Shown here piece by piece: positions 41,416-50,079 of a DNA stretch of 64,000 nucleotides. The DNA lies in NCBI RefSeq assembly GCF_001557875.1, contig NZ_LNRF01000013.1, positions 1-64,000 of the forward strand, read 5' to 3'. Made by a program: the position numbers and the translations under genes. How positions within the stretch are numbered: position 1 is the stretch's first letter; every line of letters starts with the position of its first letter. Under the pieces are notes generated by a model that was given only the letters and a program-made list of their open reading frames with translations, was not told where the DNA came from and ran no database searches. Source of the DNA: Vibrio splendidus. Lineage in GTDB: Bacteria; Pseudomonadota; Gammaproteobacteria; Enterobacterales; Vibrionaceae.

Positions 41416-42465
41416 TTACTTCATCGAAACTTCATAAGAAGCATTGATCTGAGCTTCACAAGTCTGGATTTCAGATTGGAAACGTTCTAGCCACTGTTTG
41501 CCTTCAGCATCTGCATTGTTTGCCCAGTTATCAACAACCGGTTGAGTCGCATCTTTGAACGCCTGTTTTTCCGCAGCGGTTGGGTTATAGATCTCGCCAT
41601 CCGCTTTCTTGAACTCTTCGTAAGACGTGTATTCATTATGTTTAGGGTAAGACATCAGATATTGCTGCTGTGCTTGAATACCATCAAGTACAACTTTCTT
41701 TAATTCAGGAGAAAGTGATTTAAACTTCATATCTGACATTAGCCATGCACCGCCCATGTAGGCGTGACCGTCCAATGTTAGGTAATCTAGGCTTTCATGG
41801 AATCGACTTTGAATAATATCAACAATACCGTTCTTAGTACCTTCTACAACACCCGTTGATAGTGCTGTGTATACTTCTGGCCATGCGATTGGTGTTGGTG
41901 AGCCGTCAAGCTGCTTAACCAAATCTTGCTGTACTTTTGCAGGAACCGTACGAATCTTCATGCCTTTTACATCTTCAGGGGTTTTGATTGGCTTCTTCGT
42001 TGTCGCAAAGTTACGCCAGCCACCAGAGTTCGCAACCATCATCAGGCGTACGTTTGGAGCCTTTTTAAGAACGTTACCGCGAACGTCTGAGATGAACTTA
42101 TCATTACCGTAAACACACTCAGCCACGCGGTCATTCGGTAGTAGGTATGGAAGGTCAAATGACTCAGCCGGTTTCCAGTAATAAGCAATCTCAGAAACTG
42201 TCGTCGGGAAGTAGTCAAACATGCCAGCTTGTACGCCCGCGATACACTCTTTACCTGAACCACATAATTGACCTGACCCATAAATTTTTACTTTAATTTC
42301 ACCATTTGAACGTGTCTCTAGGTGATTTTTAAGTACCAATAATGATTGGTGGTTATAGCTTTCAGGAGAAGTAAGGTGAACCACATTAAATTCAGTTGCT
42401 GAATATGCTGCACCTGATGTTAATAATGCAGCGGCAGTTGCTAAGTTGATTATTGTTTTCTTCAT
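41416..42465 (-). CDS. TRAP transporter substrate-binding protein (DctP family)
   Basis: A 349-residue periplasmic binding protein. Signal peptide with cleavage after AYS (about residue 22). DctP fold with HQSLLVLKNHLETRSNGEIKV, GVQAGMFDYFPTT, KGMKIRTVP (the Arg that usually pairs with the ligand's acid group) and AWPEVYTALSTGVVEGTKNG. Two cysteine pairs (about residues 68/74 and 117/337) may form disulfides. Within the SQ cluster it most likely binds sulfoquinovose or a glycoside of it. That replaces the MFS importer of the E. coli system. Confidence 0.88.
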   Translation of the reverse strand: MKKTIINLATAAALLTSGAAYSATEFNVVHLTSPESYNHQSLLVLKNHLETRSNGEIKVKIYGSGQLCGSGKECIAGVQAGMFDYFPTTVSEIAYYWKPAESFDLPYLLPNDRVAECVYGNDKFISDVRGNVLKKAPNVRLMMVANSGGWRNFATTKKPIKTPEDVKGMKIRTVPAKVQQDLVKQLDGSPTPIAWPEVYTALSTGVVEGTKNGIVDIIQSRFHESLDYLTLDGHAYMGGAWLMSDMKFKSLSPELKKVVLDGIQAQQQYLMSYPKHNEYTSYEEFKKADGEIYNPTAAEKQAFKDATQPVVDNWANNADAEGKQWLERFQSEIQTCEAQINASYEVSMK

Positions 42466-42568
42466 AATATGTACCAGTGTAGGGTTTATTTACAGCATCA
42501 GTAAGCGCTGCATTTATATTGTTATTGGTTAGTAGTTTTATTAAAAATGTTTGTTCTATTCTTGGATA

Positions 42569-43858
42569 TCACATAATCCCAAATAATTGAGGGAGACCTA
42601 TTACTAATTGAGGGAAGCATGAGATAACAAAAATAAGAGCCATCTCTACAACTAGGAATGGAATTATCTTCTTAGAAATTTCAGAAACTGAAACTTTTGA
42701 AACGCCAGATGCGACAAACAAAACCAAGCCCATTGGTGGTGTCGCTAAACCGATTGACAGGTTTGCACACATCACAACGCCAAAGTGAACTGGGTCGATA
42801 CCCGCGCTGATCATAATTGGCGCAAATATCGGAGCGAAAATTAGAATTGCAGGGCCCGCATCTAAGAACATACCGATAGCGAACAATAGAACGTTAATAA
42901 TTGCGAAGAGTAAGTACGGATTGTCCGTAATACCGTTCATAAAATCTGCAACCATGTTCGATACACCAGACAAGCTGATGAGTGAAGCAAAGCCACTCGC
43001 GGCCGCAACAATAATTAAGATAGACGCTGCGTTTACCGCGACTTTAGCAAACAGTGCGTATGTTGCTTTTACATTGGTTACTCGAATGATAAACAGAGAC
43101 ACGCAGATAGCATAAGCCACTGCAACTGCTGCCGCTTCTGTTGGAGTGAATATGCCTCCATAAATACCGCCTAAAATAATAACCGGTGTCATCAATGGAA
43201 GAATCGCGAGTTTGAACGCTTGATGACGCTCCATTGCCGGTGCACGCTCCATTGGCTGTACCGCCGGGTACTTCCGAATCTGGTAGCGATTCATCAGCAT
43301 CAAACCAATACAGAAAATGATGCCTGGAGTCACACCCGCTAGGAACATCGCAGCAACCGATGTGTTCATCACAAACGCGTAGATAAGCATAATGCCAGAA
43401 GGCGGGATGATATTGCCTAATACAGTTGCTGCCGCAGTCAGTGCTGCTGAATAGCCGGTGTCGTAGTTATATTTTTTCATTTCTGGAATTAGCATTCCGC
43501 CAATCGCAGACGTTGCCGCTACCGCAGAACCAGTTAGCGCACCGAAAATAGTTGCAGCAAGGATCACCACATGCCCTAAGCCACCACGAAGGTGCTGGAC
43601 CATGGTTTGAGCGAAAGCAATGATACGTGGTGTTATGCCACCGGCCGTCATGCATTCGCCAGCTAACATAAAAAATGGTAGTGCTAAAAGTAAAAAGCTG
43701 TCTAGCCCCGAATACAAACGCTGATAGAGCATGTTAGCAAACAGCATTTGATCATTTTGAAACAGTGTGATGATTGGTGACAGTCCTAGAGTGAACAGAA
43801 CAGGGACACCTACAATCAATAACGCGAGAAAATATACTAAGAAAATTGGGGAAACCAT
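42569..43858 (-). CDS. TRAP transporter large permease (DctM family)
   Basis: A 429-residue protein with about 12 transmembrane segments, matching the DctM domain: LDSFLLLALPFFMLAGECMTAGG, GSAVAATSAIGGMLIPEM and GGIFTPTEAAAVAVAYA, ending in ATPPMGLVLFVASG. This is the Na+-coupled channel subunit. AAGGAG precedes the start, 10 nt after dctQ. Confidence 0.93.
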   Translation of the reverse strand: MVSPIFLVYFLALLIVGVPVLFTLGLSPIITLFQNDQMLFANMLYQRLYSGLDSFLLLALPFFMLAGECMTAGGITPRIIAFAQTMVQHLRGGLGHVVILAATIFGALTGSAVAATSAIGGMLIPEMKKYNYDTGYSAALTAAATVLGNIIPPSGIMLIYAFVMNTSVAAMFLAGVTPGIIFCIGLMLMNRYQIRKYPAVQPMERAPAMERHQAFKLAILPLMTPVIILGGIYGGIFTPTEAAAVAVAYAICVSLFIIRVTNVKATYALFAKVAVNAASILIIVAAASGFASLISLSGVSNMVADFMNGITDNPYLLFAIINVLLFAIGMFLDAGPAILIFAPIFAPIMISAGIDPVHFGVVMCANLSIGLATPPMGLVLFVASGVSKVSVSEISKKIIPFLVVEMALIFVISCFPQLVIGLPQLFGIM

Positions 43859-43868
43859 GTCCTACTCC

Positions 43869-44480
43869 TTATGACGCAGATTTCAATTCAAACTGTTCTT
43901 CTTGATCAGCTGAATCATCTTCAGTTCGACAAGATTCCAGCATCTCTGCGGTTTTACTTGTCTGAGATACATCTTCAAAGTCACCCAGAATGGCGCGCAC
44001 GCAAGCAACACTTTTTTGTAGCGCGTACAACATAGTCACAACCATCATGACCGGCGGTGCGATATACACGAAGTACATTTGGATAGGCAAACTGTCTGCC
44101 ATTACCGAACCTGTGTTGAAAAACGTCCAACCGAATTTAATCCAAACGGAGAACACAAGAATCGCTGCGATATGCCCTAAAAGAGACAACAGAGCGAAGA
44201 AACGAGGGGACTTCTTCTCGACAATTTCAGTCACAAAAGTCATCGCAATATTTTTATCGGTTAGGTACACGAATGGCAGGCACAGATAAGTCATATAGAT
44301 CATCAGGAATCGAGAAGATTCATCCGTCCAACTTAATGGAACATTGAATACATAACGGAACAGCACTTGCGCTACTACAATCACAGTCATCAAAAGCAAT
44401 AAGATACCGGCCGTATGACGGAGCAACTTAGCTAGAGGAGTTGTTATCGTATTCAATGCTTTTTCAATGGCTCTTAACAT
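43869..44480 (-). CDS. TRAP transporter small permease (DctQ family)
   Basis: A 203-residue protein with four transmembrane segments (about residues 18-40, 50-70, 88-110, 130-150). The DctQ motifs VLFRYVFNVPLSWTDESSRFLMIYMTYL and the following acidic C-terminal tail (about residues 165-203) are visible; the tail is longer than usual. It is the first of the three TRAP genes and is 158 nt downstream of the aldolase gene. Confidence 0.9.
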   Translation of the reverse strand: MLRAIEKALNTITTPLAKLLRHTAGILLLLMTVIVVAQVLFRYVFNVPLSWTDESSRFLMIYMTYLCLPFVYLTDKNIAMTFVTEIVEKKSPRFFALLSLLGHIAAILVFSVWIKFGWTFFNTGSVMADSLPIQMYFVYIAPPVMMVVTMLYALQKSVACVRAILGDFEDVSQTSKTAEMLESCRTEDDSADQEEQFELKSAS

Positions 44481-44516
44481 AGAATCACCATAATAATTAT
44501 TATTGGTCTAGTTATA

Positions 44517-44636
44517 AAACGACACACGGTTTATTGAGTGTGTATTGATAACTCAGTTAATTATTTAGAACCGTGATATTTTTCACACAGATAAATAATG
44601 TGTCGTTTTTGTAGGGTTTATGTCACATAAGTGACA
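44517..44636. promoter_or_regulatory. inverted repeats between the aldolase and TRAP genes
   Basis: AAACGACACA (44517-44526) pairs with TGTGTCGTTT (44599-44608), and TGTCAC-N4-GTGACA forms a second perfect dyad at 44621-44636. The second may be an operator or an RNA stem that separates aldolase and TRAP expression. No U-run follows, so it is not a typical terminator. Confidence 0.5.
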
Positions 44637-44638
44637 AT

Positions 44639-45499
44639 CTATGCCTTGCCGTTTGAACCAAACAGACGAATTTTGTGTTGTACAACTTCTTTCATTGAAG
44701 AGATACCAGTGTTCATAACGTCAGCAAGAATGTAGTCTTTTTCATTGTCTTTCCAATGTGCTTGAACACCGTGGATAAAGCCTTGGCGTAATTCAGTATC
44801 GACATTTATTTTTGCTACACCACGCTTAACCGCTTCCATTACTTGGTCATCAGGTACTCCTGAACCACCGTGTAATACGATTGGTTTTTTCACGGCTTCT
44901 TTAATTTCTGACAAACGATCAAACTTAAGCTCTGGTGTTGTTTTATATACACCGTGAGCAGTACCAATAGAGACAGCTAAGTAATCAACACCTGTACGCT
45001 CAGAGAAATCTAATGCTTCTTCGACCGTAGTGATCATCGCATCTTTTTCGTCAACTGTGATGTCATCTTCTGTTCCACCAATCTTACCGATCTCGCCTTC
45101 AGCCCCAAGGCCCAACGCATTAGCAACATCAACAACCGCTTTAGTGATACGGATATTTTCTTCGAATGGAAGCGCTGAACCGTCAAACATTAACGATTGG
45201 AAGTCACGTGTCGCCGCTTCCATACACTGGTCGAATTTGCGGCTGTGGTCTAAGTGAATACAGATTGGAACAGAAATTTGATGGTGTTGGATCAGAGAAT
45301 CTACTGCATCACGTAATGGTTTCATGCCCATTTCGTTAATTGCTTTTTGACCAATCTGAACCATGATTGGTGACTGCTCTTCTTGAGCTGCCAGCAATAC
45401 CGCTTTAATCGTTTCTAAGTTATGAGCTGTAAATGCACCGATAGCGTAGCCATTGTTCCACGCTTCTTTGATCATTGTTTTTCCAGACACGTAAGGCAT
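44639..45499 (-). CDS. class II ketose-bisphosphate aldolase, probable sulfofructose-1-phosphate aldolase
   Basis: A 286-residue zinc aldolase of the FbaA/KbaY/GatY family. Zn ligands His85, His182 and His210 lie in HLDHS, GTAHGVY and VLHGGSG; the catalytic Asp84 and NVDTELR near the C-terminus are present. In this cluster it most likely splits 6-deoxy-6-sulfofructose-1-phosphate into DHAP and sulfolactaldehyde. That is the job of class I YihT in E. coli and of class II enzymes in sulfo-EMP2 bacteria. It has its own operator-containing upstream region. AAGGAA precedes the start. The SFP substrate is inferred from context. Confidence 0.85.
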   Translation of the reverse strand: MPYVSGKTMIKEAWNNGYAIGAFTAHNLETIKAVLLAAQEEQSPIMVQIGQKAINEMGMKPLRDAVDSLIQHHQISVPICIHLDHSRKFDQCMEAATRDFQSLMFDGSALPFEENIRITKAVVDVANALGLGAEGEIGKIGGTEDDITVDEKDAMITTVEEALDFSERTGVDYLAVSIGTAHGVYKTTPELKFDRLSEIKEAVKKPIVLHGGSGVPDDQVMEAVKRGVAKINVDTELRQGFIHGVQAHWKDNEKDYILADVMNTGISSMKEVVQHKIRLFGSNGKA

Positions 45500-45604
45500 T
45501 AGGTTGTTCCTTTTTTATTCATTTGTTTGTTCGTTGTTGTAGTTAAATTATCAGCCACCAGCTTTCATTTCTGTTAGTTATGTATCACTTTTCAACACAA
45601 ACGG

Positions 45605-45624
45605 ACAAAAATAAACAAAATGAG
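45605..45624 (-). promoter_or_regulatory. operator-like motif upstream of the aldolase gene
   Basis: ACAAAAATAAACAAAATGAG matches the motif between yihU and yihV (ACAAAAATAGACAAAGTGTG) at 17 of 20 positions. It is a candidate site for the DeoR-type regulator of the cluster. Confidence 0.58.
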
Positions 45625-45686
45625 TCCTAAGCCACATATTAAATGATCAAGTAAAATGAAAATGAGTGAAAAGTCTTTGAGCAAAA

Positions 45687-45715
45687 AAAAGGTGACAGCC
45701 AAAAGCCATCACCTT
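45687..45715 (-). terminator. terminator after yihS
   Basis: AAGGTGATGGC and GGCTGTCACCTT form the stem with a TTTT loop on the minus strand, followed by T8. It separates the yihU-yihR-tauE-yihS unit from the aldolase unit. Confidence 0.85.
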
Positions 45716-45754
45716 CTAAAAGTTCTCTAGTAAGCCTAAACGCTAGACCTCTCT

Positions 45755-47005
45755 CTAGTTGACACCATGGTCAAGTAAGCCAGCAGCGAGAGCCGGTGCT
45801 AAGCCAGGTGTTAATGGAAGCCTAGGGATCACTAAGCAGTGCATTAAATGATAAATATCTTGCTTACCATCCCACACCTTGCTGGTCCCAGCTTGATTGT
45901 TTGTGTCCAGTTCTTGCCACCATGAGCATCCCTCGTAATCAATCAGGTATGTACGGCAGTAATCCCACCAAGTTTGGTAAAACTCTTCGTATTTTTTGTC
46001 ACCCGTCACTGTATACAGCGCATAAGCTGTACCGATTGCTTCTACTGGTGCCCATCGAATACGCTCACGAACCACTGGCTTTCCGTCCCAATCAACGGAA
46101 TAAACAAAACCTGGTGCACCATCGACAGACCATGCATCACGTACAGTTGCATCGAATAAGCCTATCGCATCCTCAAGCAGCCAGTCCGGGGTGTTCGCAC
46201 CAATCTCTAATAAAGTAGCACGAAGGTGGCAGATTAAACGCCCCCACTCGATCCAGTGACCCGGCGTACCACCGTAAGCTCGGAAATGGCTCGCAGGGGT
46301 TTCTTTGTTATAATCTGGCAGCGGGTTCCACTCCGAATCAAAGTGTTCGTTTACGCGGTAGTGAAGGCCTTTTGCCGTCTTATTGATCATAAATTCAGTA
46401 ATATTAAGCGCGCGTTCTAACCACTTTTTATCTTTCGTTACATCGTAAACAATCAGAAATGCTTCAACCGAGTGCATTGCTGCATTGCCACCACGGTAGT
46501 CTTCAGTCTCAGAGAATGTTTCGTCCCATGACTCAAAACACATCTGCTTTTCTTCACACCAGAAATGATTTTCATACACGTTTATCGCTTCATCTAATAG
46601 TGCTTGAGCACGAGGGTGGCCCGTTGTCGCTGCACTCGCAGCAGCTAACAGTACGAATGCGTGTTGATACCCTTGCTTAGACGCATCAACTATACCTTCA
46701 CCTTCATTATCTATAGTCGCGTACCAACCACCGTGTTTATTGTCTTTGAGTGGACCTTCTAAGGCAGAAATACCATGCTCAACAAGGTCATAGGCTCCTG
46801 GCTTGCCCATTAAAGCAGCTAGCGAATAACAGTGCAGCATGCGCGCGGTAATCCAAAGACGGGTTCCCATTTCATCGCGGATGTTACCGTTATTGCCTAC
46901 CCAACCAAACCCGTTAGGTACGACAGATTTTCTTCCAAATTCAAAAATACGATCGGTTTCAGTTTCCAACCAAGAGTTATGGGATTTAGTATTGATCCAT
47001 TTCAT
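45755..47005 (-). CDS. yihS: sulfoquinovose isomerase
   Basis: A 416-residue (alpha/alpha)6-barrel protein of the AGE family. It follows E. coli YihS almost continuously: WINTKSHNSWLETETDRIF, GTRLWITARMLHCYS, DASKQGYQHAFVLL, SETEDYRGGNAAMHSVEAFL, FRAYGGTPGHWIEWGR and KVWDGKQDIYHLMHCL. YihS converts SQ to 6-deoxy-6-sulfofructose; it can also act on mannose and fructose. The start at 47005 is set by GAGGA at 8 nt. This is the first committed enzyme of the sulfo-EMP pathway and the strongest marker of the cluster. Confidence 0.94.
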   Translation of the reverse strand: MKWINTKSHNSWLETETDRIFEFGRKSVVPNGFGWVGNNGNIRDEMGTRLWITARMLHCYSLAALMGKPGAYDLVEHGISALEGPLKDNKHGGWYATIDNEGEGIVDASKQGYQHAFVLLAAASAATTGHPRAQALLDEAINVYENHFWCEEKQMCFESWDETFSETEDYRGGNAAMHSVEAFLIVYDVTKDKKWLERALNITEFMINKTAKGLHYRVNEHFDSEWNPLPDYNKETPASHFRAYGGTPGHWIEWGRLICHLRATLLEIGANTPDWLLEDAIGLFDATVRDAWSVDGAPGFVYSVDWDGKPVVRERIRWAPVEAIGTAYALYTVTGDKKYEEFYQTWWDYCRTYLIDYEGCSWWQELDTNNQAGTSKVWDGKQDIYHLMHCLVIPRLPLTPGLAPALAAGLLDHGVN

Positions 47006-47099
47006 ATGAATTTTCCTCATTATTATTTTTTATTGCTGCCGAAATTATCAGTCAGCGGATTTGAATTCTGCTTGCTAAGTCCACTTGTTACACTATCAA

Positions 47100-47840
47100 T
47101 CAAAAGTGGACATTTTTAATCACCAATACACAGCCAATGACTAGTAATAAGCCATGCACGATATGGTGGTAGTTGATCTTGTACTTCTGTAGAAAATGGT
47201 AACCGACCATTCCGCTAGTCATTCCGGCTAAAAATGCAGGCATTGCCGATCCCACTAAGCTACCAACCTCTGATGTAATAAGCCCCTCAGTCCAAAAACT
47301 GGCTATCGCACCGATCATCTGCAGCATAAAAAAGAACACCAATGTCGATTTGGCCTGATCTGCCGTCCAAGGCTGCATCGATGTATAAGCGATAACCGGG
47401 GGACCCGCTTCACCAACACTTGCTCCAAGTACCCCAGAAGCAAAGCCAGTTCCCATAGTGACAGGCACTGAAGTTTTGGAGAACGCAGGTTTAGTGCTAC
47501 GCATCGAGTGAACGCTCGATAAAATCAGCACGATACCCATGGTTATCAAAATATATTGAGATGGCAGGCTAGCCAATAACTTAGCACCCACAAATGATGC
47601 AGGTAACGAACCAGCTACAAGAATCAGCCCTGCTTTATACTGAATCGAGTGACGCATTTTCCACACAATTGGGAACGTCACTAACCAACCAAAAATCCCC
47701 GCAATCGGCACCGCCATCTTTGCATCGACAACAAGCGAGAGTAATGGAACAGAAACAAGAGCTAGGCCAAATCCGGTCAAGCCTTGTGTAAAGGCCCCTA
47801 ATGCAATGATCAGGGAAACCAATATGACAGTCATATCCAT
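47100..47840 (-). CDS. TauE/SafE-family exporter, probable DHPS or sulfite exporter
   Basis: A 246-residue TSUP carrier with about eight transmembrane segments. GAFTQGLTGFGLALVSVPLL and GFASGVLGASVGEAGPPVIA are the two half-repeat signatures. It sits within the yihU-yihR-yihS unit, 57 nt after yihR. TSUP proteins act as exporters of sulfite or of DHPS and sulfolactate in other SQ clusters. The substrate could be DHPS (from YihU) or sulfite (if the dioxygenase desulfonates SQ). AGGAC precedes the start. Confidence 0.85.
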   Translation of the reverse strand: MDMTVILVSLIIALGAFTQGLTGFGLALVSVPLLSLVVDAKMAVPIAGIFGWLVTFPIVWKMRHSIQYKAGLILVAGSLPASFVGAKLLASLPSQYILITMGIVLILSSVHSMRSTKPAFSKTSVPVTMGTGFASGVLGASVGEAGPPVIAYTSMQPWTADQAKSTLVFFFMLQMIGAIASFWTEGLITSEVGSLVGSAMPAFLAGMTSGMVGYHFLQKYKINYHHIVHGLLLVIGCVLVIKNVHF

Positions 47841-47897
47841 AATAGTGTCCTAATGAAGAGCGAGAGTTCGCCCTAACATGGTTATTGAAAGAAGGTC

Positions 47898-48956
47898 TTA
47901 ATTCACAGAGAAGCGATGGAGTGTTTTCTCTTCAAACACATCACCAGGGTCTAGTCGCACACTTGGAAAGTGTGGCTGATTTGGGCTGTCTGGAAAGTGT
48001 TGCGTTTCTAAGCACACTCCTTCAAATGATTGATATTGATGACCATTTCGACCTAACCAAGTATTGTTAGATAACTTCGAAGCGTTGTAGAACTGAACTG
48101 CAGGTTGCGTAGTTAACACTGTCATTACTCGGCCGCTTTTTGGGTCGTAAAGCTCCGCAGCATAATGGTACTCACCTTCATTATTAGACTGGTCGAGAAT
48201 AAAGTTATGGTCATAAGCTCCATCGAGCACTTTCTTTTTGTTGTCACCGATGACCGTCGAAGACGTAAAATCTAAACCCGTACCTTTGACACTCAACACT
48301 TCCCCTGTCGGGATCATATCTTCAGTCACCGGTGTATAAAATTGAGAGAATAACGTGAGACAATGGTTATCGACTGAGCCCGAATCGTGACCACCAAGAT
48401 TGTAGTAACCATGATTAACTAGGTTAACCACCGTAGGCTTGTCAGTGGTTGCTTTGAAGTTATAGTGAATCTGATTCAATTCATCTAAACCAATGGTATG
48501 CGTGACATCCATCGTGCCACCATAACCAGCTTCACCATCAGGTGAGGTTCGGCTTAGATGGATATAAACCGCCTCGGGTTTCTGCTCGATCGCATAGTTC
48601 CATACATATTTGTCAAACCCTCGGATGCCACCATGCAGGTGTGTAAGCGACTGCTCATTGGTATCAAGTTGGAAGACTTCACCATCAAGATCATAACGCC
48701 CACCTTTAATGCGATTGGCAAAACGTCCTGCTACCGCACCAAAGAAAGGATGACCAGCAAGGTATTTATCTAAGGTCTCATAACCCAATACCACGTCAGC
48801 ATTATTGCCTCCTCGATCCGGTGTTTCTATCGAAGTAACAATGCAGCCAAAATTGGTCAGCTGTATTTTCATACCTTGACTATTTTCCAGGGTGAATAGC
48901 TTAACGGGCATCGCTTGACCATTTACTTGCCCCCAGTTTTCGACATCTAGTTTCAC
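47898..48956 (-). CDS. yihR: aldose 1-epimerase, probable sulfoquinovose mutarotase
   Basis: A 352-residue galactose mutarotase-like protein. NRIKGGRYDLDG, the catalytic His in NHGYYNLGGHDSG and Glu in FEGVCLETQHFPDSPN are intact. It aligns better with GalM than with the shorter YihR, so the symbol is given by role: in SQ clusters this family speeds anomer exchange of SQ. It starts with GTG (GAGACAATAAC upstream) and lies 22 nt after yihU. A general aldose substrate is the alternative. Confidence 0.8.
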   Translation of the reverse strand: MKLDVENWGQVNGQAMPVKLFTLENSQGMKIQLTNFGCIVTSIETPDRGGNNADVVLGYETLDKYLAGHPFFGAVAGRFANRIKGGRYDLDGEVFQLDTNEQSLTHLHGGIRGFDKYVWNYAIEQKPEAVYIHLSRTSPDGEAGYGGTMDVTHTIGLDELNQIHYNFKATTDKPTVVNLVNHGYYNLGGHDSGSVDNHCLTLFSQFYTPVTEDMIPTGEVLSVKGTGLDFTSSTVIGDNKKKVLDGAYDHNFILDQSNNEGEYHYAAELYDPKSGRVMTVLTTQPAVQFYNASKLSNNTWLGRNGHQYQSFEGVCLETQHFPDSPNQPHFPSVRLDPGDVFEEKTLHRFSVN

Positions 48957-48978
48957 GTTATTGTCTCTATTCTAATTA

Positions 48979-49872
48979 TTATTTTACTTTTGGTTCTAAG
49001 CCTGACGTGACACGAAGTTGTTCAAAGACTGATGTCCAGTCTTGACGACCACGCCCAGCAGCTCGAGTAATGCTGTAAAGCTCACGAGATGCAGCACCAC
49101 AAGGCATTGGCACATTCACCTGGTTGGCTAAGTCCAAAGCGATACCCAGATCTTTATGCGCTAAATCCACCATGAATGCCGGAGACAAATCACCGGCAAG
49201 TACTTTTCCTGGCCAAGTTGTCGTAAAGTGCCCTTTGCCCGCTGGCGTACCACTCATCACTTGCAATGCAGTTTCGAATTCAAGGCCAATCGCTTCAGAC
49301 AAAGTGGCGGCTTCTGCCGACAACGCATTAAGTGCAATACTCATGTAGTTATTAATGATTTTTACACGAATACCTTTACCCGCACCGCCGCAATCCACGG
49401 TTTCAGAGCCCATGCAATCAAACAAAGGCTGTGCGCTCTCTATTTGTGCTTTACTACCGCCAGCAAGTATCAATAGCTCCCCTTTAACCGCATGATCTGA
49501 AGTGCGGCCTACAGGTGCTTCCATCATCTGCAGACCTCGTTGGTCCATGTCAGAAACCAGTTGGTCCGTTTGGAATGGATGAATAGTAGACATATCAATC
49601 AACAAAGTTTCAGGCGTCATTACTTGTGCAATACCCTGCTCGCCAAAAAGTACATTACGAACTAAGTCGCCATTCGGTAGCATCGTGATAATAAAATCGA
49701 CATCTTTTGCAGCGTCTAGTGCTGATTCCGCAGCTGTTGCTCCCAACTCAACCAGCCCTTTTACTGCATCTGCATTCAAGTCAAAAACCTTCACCTCATG
49801 GTCACCTTTTAAAATGTTTGAAGCCATTGGGCTTCCCATTTGACCAAGACCAATAAAACCAACACGACTCAT
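48979..49872 (-). CDS. yihU: 3-sulfolactaldehyde reductase
   Basis: A 297-residue beta-hydroxyacid dehydrogenase nearly colinear with E. coli YihU. N-terminal GFIGLGQMGSPMASN binds NAD, MLPNGDLVRNVLFG and VGRTSDHAVKG follow, and catalytic Lys171 lies in RVKIINNYMSIALNALSAEA. Arg123 and Asn174 correspond to sulfonate-contact residues of YihU. It reduces sulfolactaldehyde to 2,3-dihydroxypropane-1-sulfonate (DHPS), which regenerates NAD+ and is exported. The start at 49872 follows AAGGAA at 6 nt. It is the first gene of the leftward unit. Confidence 0.93.
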   Translation of the reverse strand: MSRVGFIGLGQMGSPMASNILKGDHEVKVFDLNADAVKGLVELGATAAESALDAAKDVDFIITMLPNGDLVRNVLFGEQGIAQVMTPETLLIDMSTIHPFQTDQLVSDMDQRGLQMMEAPVGRTSDHAVKGELLILAGGSKAQIESAQPLFDCMGSETVDCGGAGKGIRVKIINNYMSIALNALSAEAATLSEAIGLEFETALQVMSGTPAGKGHFTTTWPGKVLAGDLSPAFMVDLAHKDLGIALDLANQVNVPMPCGAASRELYSITRAAGRGRQDWTSVFEQLRVTSGLEPKVK

Positions 49873-49953
49873 AACTCTTTCCTTATATAAATACCAACAC
49901 ACTTTGAGTGGGTTAACTATAAACAAATGACCAATTTGAACTGTTGACCATGT

Positions 49954-49973
49954 CACACTTTGTCTATTTTTGT
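49954..49973. promoter_or_regulatory. operator-like motif in the yihU-yihV divergent region
   Basis: The minus strand reads ACAAAAATAGACAAAGTGTG, 17 of 20 identical to the motif at 45605. It lies 82 nt from the yihU start and 107 nt from the yihV start. Expected binder: the CsqR-like DeoR protein encoded at 50982. Confidence 0.58.
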
Positions 49974-50079
49974 TGTTTATTGTAAGTTTGTGAGCGTTAT
50001 CGAAGTATTAGGTGGCACAAGAAATATAATTTACTCTGTACTTATATTTAGATAGCTGTATTGGCTAAAAGGAAGAAAG

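Noticed and set aside
44639..45499. Simple housekeeping fructose-bisphosphate aldolase or tagatose aldolase
   Set aside because: The position inside a unit with SQ isomerase, SF kinase and SLA reductase, with no other aldolase in the cluster, favours SFP cleavage. The alternative is kept in the entry.
50012..50030. TGGCAC upstream of yihV as a sigma54 -24 element
   Set aside because: No GC dinucleotide follows at the required 10-nt spacing.
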